Shown here one piece after another: positions 1-8,006 of a stretch of 28,822 nt of DNA. Origin of the DNA: Nitrososphaera sp. (GTDB lineage: Archaea; Thermoproteota; Nitrososphaeria; Nitrososphaerales; Nitrososphaeraceae); the NCBI GenBank assembly GCA_025450475.1, contig JANWHJ010000084.1, positions 1 through 28,822 on the forward strand, written 5' to 3'. Below the pieces are notes generated by a model that saw only the letters and a program-made list of their open reading frames with translations, ran no database searches and had not been told where the DNA came from. The position numbers and the translations under genes are program-made. The stretch's first letter is position 1; every line of letters starts with the position of its first letter.

Positions 1-24
1 GGAGGAATTGGTAGGAATTGATAG

Positions 25-98
25 TGGACCGGGTGGGATTTGAACCCACGACCTCAGCAATGCCAATGCCGTATCCTACCGGACTAGACGACCGGCCC
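25..98 (-). tRNA. tRNA-Ala, anticodon GGC
   Basis: A complete cloverleaf reads on the minus strand. The 7-bp acceptor stem (GGGCCGG with CCGGTCC) contains a G3:U70 pair, the identity element for alanyl-tRNA synthetase. The D-stem has wobble pairs, the anticodon stem is CGGCA/TGCTG, and the loop TTGGCAT puts GGC at positions 34-36. The T-stem GTGGG/CCCAC encloses TTCAAAT, and the discriminator base is A. There is no intron and CCA is not encoded, since the next bases are CTAT. It decodes GCC (and GCU) alanine codons. Confidence 0.97.
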
Positions 99-120
99 TC
101 AGAGTTCAGGTTGTAGAACG

Positions 121-131
121 ATATTAATACC
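121..131 (-). promoter_or_regulatory. TATA-like element of the tRNA-Ala gene
   Basis: GGTATTAATAT on the minus strand is centred about 28 bp before the tRNA 5' end, the usual archaeal TATA-box distance. The A/T-rich stretch at 147-158 on the other side probably serves the divergent Nudix gene. Position and composition are the only evidence. Confidence 0.55.
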
Positions 132-185
132 TTTAAGGAGAAAAACAATATTATAATTGCCACGGGCTCATGATGTTGGTATAAC

Positions 186-611
186 GTGACTCTTGAACAA
201 TCTGTAGGTGCCGTCATCAAGTACAGGAATTTGCCCGAGGGCGACGAGTCCGCTGAGTTTCTGCTATTAAGGAACAGGAGAGGCTTTTGGGGTTTTCCAC
301 AGGGTCACAAGGAAAAAGGGGAAAGCGAGATTCAGACGCTCATTAGGGAAGTTTTTGAGGAAACTGGCATCAGGGCGCTTGACATCCACTCATACATTGG
401 CAAGATAAACTACTCTTATTTCAGAGGTGATGGTATGAAATCAGAGAAGGAGGTCACGTTTTACTTTGCTACGACCCCGATTAAGGAGATAAAAATATCC
501 GAAGAACACGCGGACTTTCGCTGGGTAACGCTTTCTGACGCCCTCAATATGCTGGATCACGCAAAGCTGAAGTTAATACTCTCAAAAGGTCACAGGAAGG
601 GATTATACTAA
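186..611 (+). CDS. Nudix hydrolase, probably bis(5'-nucleosyl)-tetraphosphatase type
   Basis: The 141-aa protein contains a complete Nudix box at about residues 40-62: G-x5-E-x7-R-E-V-x-E-E-x-G-I, in which the REVFEE glutamates bind Mg2+. Nudix enzymes cleave nucleoside diphosphates linked to another group. The short single-domain form and the WGFPQGH lead-in to the box resemble the Ap4A hydrolase branch, but substrate cannot be fixed from sequence. Translation starts at GTG 186, preceded by an A/T-rich TATA-like stretch about 30 bp upstream, so the mRNA probably has almost no leader. The gene is divergent from the tRNA and lies 66 bp before the radical SAM gene, which has its own TATA-like element. 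Family assignment is firm; substrate is inference. Confidence 0.88.
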   Translation: MTLEQSVGAVIKYRNLPEGDESAEFLLLRNRRGFWGFPQGHKEKGESEIQTLIREVFEETGIRALDIHSYIGKINYSYFRGDGMKSEKEVTFYFATTPIKEIKISEEHADFRWVTLSDALNMLDHAKLKLILSKGHRKGLY

Positions 612-662
612 TCGTCCAACGGAGTTTATGGTAATAGATTTATAGCCATATGTACTCGATAA

Positions 663-668
663 GGTGAT
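663..668 (+). promoter_or_regulatory. Shine-Dalgarno site GGTGAT of the radical SAM gene
   Basis: GGTGAT, which fits the 16S anti-SD consensus GGAGGTGAT, ends 9 nt before ATG 678. It stands out because most units in this window look leaderless. A TATA-like ATTTATAG at about 637-644 would start transcription just ahead of it. Together these fix the 678 start. Confidence 0.5.
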
Positions 669-677
669 CTAAAAAGC

Positions 678-2261
678 ATGGTAGAATCAGGCGGCAAACG
701 TATCGTTTTGACTGCTGACCGCAGCTTGATGACAAATTACAGGGGTAATTTCCTCTATGGTTTCATCGCCTGTGGCCCGTATGAACTTGTTCCAGAATTT
801 GTTTTTGACAAGTTGTTTTGCCCGAGCGTCGAGACCAACAAGAACACCGGAGAGGTAAAAGTCGCTCAGTGCGGCCTGAGGCGGATAGAGGGTGCGTTAC
901 TAAAGGATTACAGGCGGGACGAGATCTTTCTTGCGCACCCGGAAATGCTGGAAAAATGCGTAGGCCCAGACACCAAAGTAGTTGGCATCAATGTGATGGA
1001 CCCGCTCGGTATGGCTCCTGTGACAACTACGATGTCGCCTGAAAAACTGTCGTACGTCGCCATGAAGTTCAAGAAAATGTGTGCTTCCATTATTCAGCTG
1101 AAAAAGAAGCATAATTTCAAGGTAGTTGTTGGAGGCAATGGTTCGTGGGAGCTTGCCAAGCCGGACAGGATGAAGATCCATGGGATCGACACAGTGGTCA
1201 TTGGAGAGGCTGACGAACTCGCGCTGGACCTTTTCCACGACCTCGAAGCTGGCGACGCTCCGGAGCTGCTGCACACGTTTGTCCGCAACATCGAGAACGT
1301 GCCGATGATGCAGGGGCCGACTGTCAACTCGCTAATTGAAGCGATGCGAGGCTGCGGTCGCGGCTGTGACTTTTGCGACGTCAACAAACGCTCAAAGAAG
1401 GACTTCCCACTTGACCGGTTGCAAAAGGAAGCAAAGCTCAACCTTGATTATGGCTTTGACTCAATTTGGCTTCAATCCGACGAAATGCTGCTTTACGGTT
1501 GCGATAACAAGGAATTTGTGCCAAACTCTGACGCGATCCTCTCCCTCTGGAGCGGCCTGAAATCAACTGGCGCCCGCTTTGTCGGAACGACCCACATGAC
1601 GCTTTCTGCCGTTGCATCCTCACCAGACCTCATAAAGAAGATGTCCGACATTAACGAAATGAACATGTCCGGCGGTCGGTGGCTAGCAACAAACCTCGGC
1701 ATCGAAACAGTCGCTCCAAGAATGGTCAAGAAGCACCTTGGCGTCAAGACAAAACCCTTCCAGCCAGAGGAATGGGGCGCCGTAGTTAGGGAGGGCTGCA
1801 AAATACTTAACCAGAACAACTGGTTCCCTGCTCTTACGCTGATTATCGGTTGGCCTGACGAAACGCCTGACGAGACCCAATACACAATAGACCTGATTGA
1901 CGACTTTAAGCAAACGGCTATGAGAGGCCTTGTCGCTCCGCTACTCTATCAGGACTTTTCGGAGAAGAATAGCATGCACTTTGGCAACCTCAACGAGGCA
2001 CAGTTCACACTGTTCTGGAGGTGCTGGGAGCACAACCTTCGTGTAATCAACGACATCATCCCGATTATTATCAGGAACAAGAGCTACGGCCCGGCGATGA
2101 AGGTGTTCATGGCAGCGCTGATCAAAGCAGGCACGTGGGCAATCATGCGGTACCTGCGCGGGCTATCAAAAGAGCTGTTCAACGGCCAGATTCCGGAAGA
2201 CATTGTAGAAAGATATTCGCGCAGGAGATCAGTGACGGCCGCGGCGCCGCCACGGCTTTAG
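678..2261 (+). CDS. Radical SAM protein with N-terminal B12-binding-like domain
   Basis: This 527-aa protein has a radical SAM core whose iron-sulfur motif is CGRGCDFC (C-x3-C-x2-C) at about residues 226-233. That cluster binds the [4Fe-4S] that cleaves S-adenosylmethionine. The ~200 residues before it, with alternating strands and VVGGNGS and VVIGEADE segments, look like the Rossmann-type cobalamin-binding domain common in such enzymes. No clear DxHxxG motif is visible, so B12 would be bound base-off without a protein His ligand. A long helical C-terminal part ends with a basic RRR segment. Family roles include C-methylation and C-C bond formation. In archaea, the GDGT ring synthases GrsA/GrsB share this architecture and size, which makes lipid cyclisation one hypothesis. 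The stop overlaps the convergent gene's stop by 4 bp. Superfamily is certain; reaction is unknown. Confidence 0.88.
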   Translation: MVESGGKRIVLTADRSLMTNYRGNFLYGFIACGPYELVPEFVFDKLFCPSVETNKNTGEVKVAQCGLRRIEGALLKDYRRDEIFLAHPEMLEKCVGPDTKVVGINVMDPLGMAPVTTTMSPEKLSYVAMKFKKMCASIIQLKKKHNFKVVVGGNGSWELAKPDRMKIHGIDTVVIGEADELALDLFHDLEAGDAPELLHTFVRNIENVPMMQGPTVNSLIEAMRGCGRGCDFCDVNKRSKKDFPLDRLQKEAKLNLDYGFDSIWLQSDEMLLYGCDNKEFVPNSDAILSLWSGLKSTGARFVGTTHMTLSAVASSPDLIKKMSDINEMNMSGGRWLATNLGIETVAPRMVKKHLGVKTKPFQPEEWGAVVREGCKILNQNNWFPALTLIIGWPDETPDETQYTIDLIDDFKQTAMRGLVAPLLYQDFSEKNSMHFGNLNEAQFTLFWRCWEHNLRVINDIIPIIIRNKSYGPAMKVFMAALIKAGTWAIMRYLRGLSKELFNGQIPEDIVERYSRRRSVTAAAPPRL

Positions 2262-2590
2262 TCTTTCAAGGCCTGGATAGCTTCGTCGGCCAGCGTCGCG
2301 ACTTTTGGCGAAAGTACGATAAAGTAATTCTTGTCAGCGCGTTCGACAGCGGCTACCTGCTTGAACTTCTTTGTCGAGACGTCAAACTCAACCAAGCCCG
2401 TCTCGAGCTTGCCCTTTGTGTAGATCATCATAAGTATGTCGCCTGTAAGCGGTGTCAGCGGCACAATGGAAAAGATGTAACCCTTATACGAGCTTATTGG
2501 CATTACCTGCTTCATGTATGGTGCGACAGAAACTAAGTAAAGGAAAACGTCCTCAACAGTCGCAAACTCTTCAAATTCAAACTTCATCAT
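2258..2590 (-). CDS. Conserved hypothetical protein, 110 aa
   Basis: I do not recognise a named family. The protein is soluble, with alternating hydrophobic strands (residues ~35-70) and a C-terminal helix, and has no signal or membrane segment. Two ATGs in tandem open it (MMKFEFEEF). A TATA-like CTTATATTTTC at about 2609-2619 lies ~25 bp upstream, which fits a leaderless mRNA and places the start at 2590. It follows the FNR-like gene at a 38-bp gap but seems to have its own promoter. Its TAA shares four bases with the TAG of the convergent radical SAM gene. Coding character and a well-placed promoter make it real; function is unknown. Confidence 0.75.
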   Translation of the reverse strand: MMKFEFEEFATVEDVFLYLVSVAPYMKQVMPISSYKGYIFSIVPLTPLTGDILMMIYTKGKLETGLVEFDVSTKKFKQVAAVERADKNYFIVLSPKVATLADEAIQALKD

Positions 2591-2628
2591 TCTAACCCCA
2601 TTTGACGAAAATATAAGGCTTTAAGAAA

Positions 2629-3471
2629 TTAGCCGTACGACTCGAACTTTACGTCGTAGCTTCCGTCCTTGCGCTTATTACGCTCGGTGACAAAACCCTT
2701 AGGGATCAAGAAATCCAGTGCGCCATCAACCGTTCCTTGCCATCCGCAGATGTAGAACGACGTATTTTCCGGCGTCACTTTTTCGCCCACCAGTTCTTCG
2801 AGCGGCGAAAGATCCTTGCCTGCCTTTGGCCGAAGAAATGACTCGACCCTGCCCTTCTGACCGCTCCAAGTCCTGTTGAACCACTCCTGCGGCCTGCTGA
2901 TACTCGCGCGGTAGCGGAAGCTCCACTTGTCCTTACCCTTGTCGAGGCTCTCTTCTTCGAGTGAAGTCAGGAGGTCCTTGTAGCTCAGCTCGTCGACATA
3001 GCTTGCGCCGTGAAGCACGACTATTTCGCGCTTGCTCCCTATCGCGTGCAGGTGCATCGAATAGGATATGAAAGGCGCAAGGCCGGTTCCTCCTCCAATT
3101 AGAACCATCCTCCGATTATCAGGGCTGCCGTCATGCATCTTTTCCGTTATCGTGAAAATTCCTGTCGGCTTGACCCACAACATTTCGTCGCCTTCTTTCT
3201 TGTTGAACAGCTCTGTCGTAAGCCTGCCGGGGACCGGCTTTCTAACCCAGCGGATAAGCAGCTCAAAGCGCTTCTTTTGTTCTGGCGCCGATGCTATGGA
3301 ATAGGCCCTGCGAATTATCTTGCCTTCGCTTGGCACGTGGACACCGAGAGTGACGAACTGACCAGCCTTAAAGTCAGGAATCGGACCGTTATCTGGTGTA
3401 ATGTGATAAATTCCAAGATCTTCCTTGATTACCTGCACGTAGGTGACCTTGGCCTTGTTGTCAACTACCAT
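2629..3471 (-). CDS. Ferredoxin-NADP+ reductase-like FAD oxidoreductase
   Basis: The 280-aa flavoprotein belongs to the FNR superfamily, whose members pass electrons between NAD(P)H and a one-electron carrier such as ferredoxin. The FAD-binding barrel carries RAYS at residues 55-58 (the RxY[ST] motif contacting the flavin pyrophosphate). The NAD(P) domain begins with GGGTGLAPF at about residue 125 and ends with the C-G-W nucleotide motif (ICGWQG) near residue 243. There is no fused 2Fe-2S domain, so an external ferredoxin or thioredoxin-like partner is expected. Start ATG 3471 has a TATA-like GTATTTATTT about 30 bp upstream. It is transcribed away from the neighbouring 3593 gene. Family is firm; the partner and the direction of electron flow are inferred. 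Confidence 0.88.
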   Translation of the reverse strand: MVVDNKAKVTYVQVIKEDLGIYHITPDNGPIPDFKAGQFVTLGVHVPSEGKIIRRAYSIASAPEQKKRFELLIRWVRKPVPGRLTTELFNKKEGDEMLWVKPTGIFTITEKMHDGSPDNRRMVLIGGGTGLAPFISYSMHLHAIGSKREIVVLHGASYVDELSYKDLLTSLEEESLDKGKDKWSFRYRASISRPQEWFNRTWSGQKGRVESFLRPKAGKDLSPLEELVGEKVTPENTSFYICGWQGTVDGALDFLIPKGFVTERNKRKDGSYDVKFESYG

Positions 3472-3592
3472 ATGCTTGAGAAGTTCACAAAATGGTAAAT
3501 AAATACATTGTTAATTCTTCATGCTTAGCTGTAATCGCCTAAATGAGCAATAATAGGCAGGTTTTAATTTGATTCTGGATGCAATTCTGGAC

Positions 3593-3889
3593 ATGGTCGA
3601 CTGGTTCAACAACGCGGGTTTTGAGGGCTCGGACGACGAAATAGACCAGCTTACCAAGACGATAAGTGAGCATAGCGACGAGCAAAGAAAGATCATGTAT
3701 CAATTCAACAAGGCAATGAATAATTTTGCAACAGAGCGATCGCTTGAAACCTGCCTTGATGCCCTAAACCTGTCGATGCAGCTTGCAAACCTAAGGGGCA
3801 AGCTGGCCGACTCGTACGAATACTATGCAAGGATGCTCGAACGCGAAGTAACCCGGCTGAGAAGGAAATCTAGTCAGGCACCTGGATAG
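3593..3889 (+). CDS. Conserved small helical protein, about 98 aa
   Basis: This is an unrecognised, mostly alpha-helical and charged protein. Residues ~12-55 and 60-92 form amphipathic helices with heptad-like spacing, and it ends in a basic RLRRKS segment. No catalytic motif is visible. The frame stays open to a TTG at 3569, but GTTTTAATTT at 3561-3570 is a good TATA-like element ~27 bp before ATG 3593. A leaderless start at 3593 therefore fits better than one inside the promoter. Its 3' end overlaps the convergent 3870-4358 gene by 20 bp. Possibly a coiled-coil adaptor; this is only inference. Confidence 0.65.
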   Translation: MVDWFNNAGFEGSDDEIDQLTKTISEHSDEQRKIMYQFNKAMNNFATERSLETCLDALNLSMQLANLRGKLADSYEYYARMLEREVTRLRRKSSQAPG

Positions 3890-4358
3890 GCGCCGTCAGC
3901 TTACTGAATTCGTCGAACACAGCATAACCCGACCTTTCGTTCAGAAAGAGCAGGAACATCCCCTCATCCATCAGGTTCTGAAGGGCTACACTTAGTTCTT
4001 CGACCTTTGTCATCGAGACATAAGACAGCGAGTCGGTGACGAGCATCAGGTTCATGCTGTCATAGTTATCCAGTACGTCGTAGAGCATCGATTCAAGCGA
4101 TCCAAACAAGCTAATGTCGTGCCGATCTATCTTGGGCTTGAAGTACGTGGCAATTGCCTCCTTGTCGTTTCCAGTTTTGGACCCTACCAGGAGCGAGTTA
4201 AAGATCCGTTCTCCCTGATCAAACACTTTGTTTTCTTCCAGCTGCTCGAAGTCATTCGACGTAAAGAACTGTTTGCAGCCCTGTATCAGCTGTCCCTCTG
4301 TCATCCAGCCTCTTCGGCCCTCGTTCATGCGGGCAAAGAATGTCCTCGCCGCAACCAT
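3870..4358 (-). CDS. Conserved hypothetical protein, about 162 aa
   Basis: No family is recognised. The protein is soluble: an N-terminal basic helix with RRGWMTEGQL, a charged middle, then a C-terminal alpha/beta section (LMLVTDSL, MFLLFLNERSG). The C-terminal third could be a small winged-helix-like fold, but I see no decisive motif. CTTTTATAC at about 4391-4399 on the minus strand is a strong TATA-like element. It would start transcription near 4369, so translation begins at TTG 4367 or ATG 4358; ATG is preferred here. It lies downstream of the FAH-family gene (stop at 4401) but has its own promoter in the gap. It overlaps the convergent 3593 gene by 20 bp. Confidence 0.68.
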   Translation of the reverse strand: MVAARTFFARMNEGRRGWMTEGQLIQGCKQFFTSNDFEQLEENKVFDQGERIFNSLLVGSKTGNDKEAIATYFKPKIDRHDISLFGSLESMLYDVLDNYDSMNLMLVTDSLSYVSMTKVEELSVALQNLMDEGMFLLFLNERSGYAVFDEFSKLTAPIQVPD

Positions 4359-4400
4359 CCGCGTCAAGCCAGTTTTGTTTTCGTCCGACTTGTATAAAAG

Positions 4401-5276
4401 TTACTGGAACACTATGCGGTTCCTTATTGTTCCCAGCTTCTCTATCGTGATTTCTACCACGTCACCGTCCTTTAGGTATTTCGGCTCCTTCATCGACATC
4501 GCCACTCCCGCCGGTGTGCCCGTGGAGATGATGTCACCCGGCTCTAGCGTCATTGTCTTACTCAGCGTAGAAATTATCCTCCTGACTGGGATGACCATGT
4601 TGGAGCTGGACGAATTCTGCCGGACCTCGCTGTTCACCTTGGTCATTATCTTGAGGTTTTGAGGGTCTCCCACTTCGTCCTTTGTGGTTATCCACGGTCC
4701 GCAAGGTGCAAATGTATCAATTCCCTTGCCGCGAGTAAACTGCCTGTCCTTGAACTGGATGTCACGGGCCGAAACGTCGTGCAGGATCATGTAGCCAAAC
4801 ACAGAGTTGAGCGCGTTTTCCTCCGCCACTTTTTTCGTTTCTTTGCCGATCACGACTGCAAGCTCGGCTTCGTAGTCAAGGCGCGTCACGAATGACGGGC
4901 AAATCACATCTTTGAACGGCTCGTTGAGAGCGGTCCGGGGCTTCATGAATATCACCGGCTCATCTGAAGGTGTAAGCCCTGCGTCGCGGGCGTGATCGTA
5001 GTAATTGAATGCAAGACAGATTATTTTTGGCGGGTTTGGTATTGGCGCCAAAAGCTCTTCGTCATTCACCTTGTGGCCGTACTTTAGCTTGACTTTGTGC
5101 TGCCTGACTTCGTCGAGCCAGCCTCTGAACATGAAATCCTTGATATTTGGCGGGACAGGTATCCCTGTCTGCTGCTGTATTTCCGCTTTTGTGACAATGG
5201 ACATACCATCATGAGAAATAATGCCATATGTTTCTTTTACCTCATTGTCCTTTATTCTTGCTACCCTCATTGCCAT
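4401..5276 (-). CDS. Fumarylacetoacetate hydrolase (FAH) family protein
   Basis: The 291-aa protein has the FAH fold. An N-terminal ~70-residue domain precedes the catalytic region opening at ICLAFNYYDHARDAG. The metal site is in RLDYEAELAVVIG (the E-x-E glutamates), with a further acidic ligand in HDVSARD. GDIISTGTPAGVA near the C-terminus is the family's conserved glycine-rich loop. Members hydrolyse or decarboxylate acylpyruvates and related 2-keto acids using Mg2+ or Mn2+, for example fumarylpyruvate hydrolase, oxaloacetate decarboxylase and 2-oxopent-4-enoate hydratase. Substrate cannot be chosen here. The ATG directly follows the gltX stop with no gap, so it is the last gene of the ipk operon and is probably translationally coupled. 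No functional link to its neighbours is obvious. Confidence 0.85.
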   Translation of the reverse strand: MAMRVARIKDNEVKETYGIISHDGMSIVTKAEIQQQTGIPVPPNIKDFMFRGWLDEVRQHKVKLKYGHKVNDEELLAPIPNPPKIICLAFNYYDHARDAGLTPSDEPVIFMKPRTALNEPFKDVICPSFVTRLDYEAELAVVIGKETKKVAEENALNSVFGYMILHDVSARDIQFKDRQFTRGKGIDTFAPCGPWITTKDEVGDPQNLKIMTKVNSEVRQNSSSSNMVIPVRRIISTLSKTMTLEPGDIISTGTPAGVAMSMKEPKYLKDGDVVEITIEKLGTIRNRIVFQ

Positions 5277-6995
5277 TTACCTATGGGTCAATATTGCGGT
5301 TTTGCCGTCGTCAATCCTGCAGAACCCAAATCTTACGAACTGAATCTGTGTATCAGGTTTGAGACCTGAGACGAAAGATTCTGTAAAACCCCGCGCAATT
5401 TCGAGGCTGTTCATATTGTACTCTTCACCTAGGTAGAGCGCCTTGGGAATCAAAACCTTGTATTCAACTATATCATTCTTTGCAATCCACTGTATCTTCT
5501 GCATAGACTGCCTAATCTCGCCTCCTTGGACCTCGGCCGTTATCAAGCGTGGGTCAACGCCGGTTATCTTGATGTTCGACAGCTCAATAAGCCTTATCTC
5601 GTCGCCTACTTTGAGATTAGCCGTGTCGTCACCGGCGATATAGAACTTGTCGCTGGCTTTCACCTTCCTTGTTCCGAGGGTTACATCCGTTGGATGATTC
5701 TTCAACACCACCTCCTCTTCCGGGGCGTCTTTGATATGGACTTCTACAGGATTTTTCACAAAGAATACCCTTGGCGACGTGGGATCGATTAACTTCCTGT
5801 TGAATGCCTCTAGGCTTTCAATAGGCGGCTTTGTCTCAGCAAGAGTAAAACCAAGCGATAGTACAAACTTGCGTATAGCCTCCGGAACGAAGCCCCGCCT
5901 CTTGAAGGCGGCAAGAGTAGGTAGCCGCGGGTCGTCCCAACTTTTAATGGTACCGTTGTCTATCAGCGGCCTGATTTTCCTCTTGGAAACAGGAAGTCCC
6001 TCAAACTCTAGTCTAGAAAATTCAAGGAGATAGGGCTTCCGAAGCTGCAACCTTTCAAGTACTGCAAAGTAAAGAGCATTGCGGAGCTCATACTCTTTTG
6101 TGCGAATGGCGTGTGTCACGCCATCGATGCTATCCTCTATAGGCGCTGCAAAATCGTATGTAGGCCAAACGCGAACCTTAGTGCCCAGCCTAGGGTGGTC
6201 TCCTTCCACTATCCTGAAGAGGGCAGGATCACGCATTGCGGTGTTCTGGTCGGCCATCTCCCCTTTGAATCGTACGATTGCTCCGCTCTCGCCGTACGAG
6301 CCGTCAAACATTTTCCTAACCCTATCAAGCGCGATCGCGTGATCGCGCCTGCACTCGCACGGAAGTCCCTTTGCCCGCAGGTCATGTACCTTGTCCTGAC
6401 TGCAGGTGCATATGTACGCACCGCCTAGCTCGACCAATTTCCTACCGTAGCTTTGCAGGAGCTCGATGTCGTCGGAGGTGTTCTTCACAATGTCAGGCTT
6501 TACTCCGAGCCATTCCAATCCTTGTGCGATGGCGTCATAGTATTCTAGCTTTTCCTTGAGAGGGTTAGTGTCATCAAAGCGCAAGATTAACTTACCGCCG
6601 TACATCCGGGCATACTCTTCGTCGATTATTGCCGCCTTTGCGTGACCGATGTGCGGATAACCATTTGGCTCCGGCGGGAACCGGGTGACGACTTTGCCCT
6701 GCACGGCCCCTTCAAGCGGCGGCAGCTGCTGCCCTACAGTTAGTTTCTTGGTTGCCATCTCGCCCGGTGCGAGTTCTTCAAGAAGCGACTTTTGCTCTGC
6801 CAGCGGCATCGCGTTTATTTTCTGGACAATTGCATTAATCTCGGGCATAAGCTCCTTTACTTGTGAGCGGAGTTCTGGCTTTGAACCGGCGATCTTGGCG
6901 ACCACTGCATGGGCCTGCGACTTGCCATCGTGTTCTACGGAGTTTTTGAGTGCTATTGCCTTGATGAACTTTTCAGTGTCCGCGTCAACTGGCAC
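5277..6995 (-). CDS. gltX: Glutamyl-tRNA synthetase, archaeal type
   Basis: The 572-aa class I synthetase attaches glutamate to tRNA-Glu. HIGH is at residues 115-118 within PPEPNGYPHIGHAK, and the second signature appears as LPVSKRKI (KMSKS equivalent). The ~100-residue N-terminal helical extension and the beta-barrel C-terminal anticodon domain are those of the archaeal/eukaryotic branch, not the bacterial one. CTCSQ followed by CECRR could form a zinc-binding insert. In archaea lacking GlnRS, this enzyme also charges tRNA-Gln for later amidation. That is expected here but not visible. GTG 6995 lies 3 bp after the idsA stop, and its own stop abuts the FAH start, so it sits within the operon. 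Confidence 0.95.
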   Translation of the reverse strand: MPVDADTEKFIKAIALKNSVEHDGKSQAHAVVAKIAGSKPELRSQVKELMPEINAIVQKINAMPLAEQKSLLEELAPGEMATKKLTVGQQLPPLEGAVQGKVVTRFPPEPNGYPHIGHAKAAIIDEEYARMYGGKLILRFDDTNPLKEKLEYYDAIAQGLEWLGVKPDIVKNTSDDIELLQSYGRKLVELGGAYICTCSQDKVHDLRAKGLPCECRRDHAIALDRVRKMFDGSYGESGAIVRFKGEMADQNTAMRDPALFRIVEGDHPRLGTKVRVWPTYDFAAPIEDSIDGVTHAIRTKEYELRNALYFAVLERLQLRKPYLLEFSRLEFEGLPVSKRKIRPLIDNGTIKSWDDPRLPTLAAFKRRGFVPEAIRKFVLSLGFTLAETKPPIESLEAFNRKLIDPTSPRVFFVKNPVEVHIKDAPEEEVVLKNHPTDVTLGTRKVKASDKFYIAGDDTANLKVGDEIRLIELSNIKITGVDPRLITAEVQGGEIRQSMQKIQWIAKNDIVEYKVLIPKALYLGEEYNMNSLEIARGFTESFVSGLKPDTQIQFVRFGFCRIDDGKTAILTHR

Positions 6996-6998
6996 GTG

Positions 6999-8006
6999 TT
7001 ACAGACTCCTACCCACTACAAAATCTGCCGAAAACTGGAGCGAGCTTCTGGCGTCAGAGTCACTGTAGTTTCCTATTGATTTTAGGGCGTCGTTCATGTA
7101 TTTTCTTGCCTCATTCCTTACTTCCTCCTCTATCCCAATATCAGAGATGACCCTGACCGCCTCCTTGATGTCGGCGCTCGAAGCGCCCTTTGAGCCAAAG
7201 ACCCGGAGGATCCTGTCCCTGTCTCTGTCCTTGGAGTTATTCAATGCGAGAAGTATCGGGTACGTCTTCTTGCCTTCCCTGATGTCGTTGCCGGCGGCCT
7301 TGCCTGTCAGCTTCGGGTCGCCCACCACGCCTATGAGATCGTCAACAAGCTGGAAGGCAATTCCAATATTTCTGCCAAATAGAGAAAGGTTTTCGATATC
7401 TCGACTAGTATGGTTTGGGGAAGAAAGTCCACCCAGAGCGCATGAAACTTCAAAGAGCGCGGCTGTCTTTTTGCCTATCATCTTGACATAGTCAGATTCT
7501 CGTGGGATCTTGCTGCCCGACGCAAACCCAATGTCTGTGGCCTGGCCTTCGCAGATCTCGGTACAGGCCCTAGAAAGCTGCGCTGCCATATCGGCGATGT
7601 CATTATTGGGGATGCCAACCTTCCTGCCACTAAATGTAAGAAGCTCAAACGACTTTGAAAACAGGATGTCGCCGGCAAGTATCGCAAGCGGCATGCCGTA
7701 ATATCGGTGCACGGTCGCAGTGCCATGCCTCATTTCGTCGTTGTCCATGATGTCGTCATGAACAAGAGTAAAGTTATGCACGAGCTCTACAGCGGCTGCC
7801 GCCGGAAGCGCTCTCTTTACGGTTCCGCCAAGCATTTCGCAGCTCTTAATCACCATGAATGGCCGCAGGCGCTTGCCTCCCGTGCGTAGCAGGTGGGAGG
7901 ACGCCTGGTATAGCTCCTTTGGCTTGCCTTCAAGCGAGTGAAGGATGAATTCATTCACGGACGAAGCATAAGATTCCAGCTCGTTCTTGATGCTGCTTGC
8001 CTTCAT
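6999..8006 (-). CDS. idsA: Geranylgeranyl diphosphate synthase (trans-polyprenyl transferase)
   Basis: The 335-aa enzyme condenses IPP with allylic diphosphates to make the C20 precursor of archaeal ether lipids. The first aspartate-rich motif DDIMD is at residues 84-88, and the second is DDLIGVVGD at 222-230. GGKRLRP at 43-49 binds diphosphate. The residue five places before the first motif is Phe79. A bulky residue there limits chain length in archaeal GGPP synthases, so GGPP is the likely main product. Its ATG overlaps the fni stop in an ATGA arrangement (8003-8006), which implies translational coupling. The ipk, fni, idsA order matches the last steps of the pathway. Confidence 0.93.
   Translation of the reverse strand: MKASSIKNELESYASSVNEFILHSLEGKPKELYQASSHLLRTGGKRLRPFMVIKSCEMLGGTVKRALPAAAAVELVHNFTLVHDDIMDNDEMRHGTATVHRYYGMPLAILAGDILFSKSFELLTFSGRKVGIPNNDIADMAAQLSRACTEICEGQATDIGFASGSKIPRESDYVKMIGKKTAALFEVSCALGGLSSPNHTSRDIENLSLFGRNIGIAFQLVDDLIGVVGDPKLTGKAAGNDIREGKKTYPILLALNNSKDRDRDRILRVFGSKGASSADIKEAVRVISDIGIEEEVRNEARKYMNDALKSIGNYSDSDARSSLQFSADFVVGRSL

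Noticed and set aside
1..24. Short direct repeat GGAATTG-type at the window start as an attachment site beside the tRNA
   Set aside because: Only a few bases repeat, there is no integrase gene or second copy of the tRNA end, and the neighbourhood is ordinary.
2021..2536. A 171-codon plus-strand frame across the end of the radical SAM gene and the 110-aa gene
   Set aside because: Composition is that of a shadow frame and it overlaps two better-supported genes.
5277..6995. Glutaminyl-tRNA synthetase as an alternative to GluRS
   Set aside because: Archaea lack GlnRS and make Gln-tRNA by amidation; the N-terminal extension and overall form are those of archaeal GluRS.
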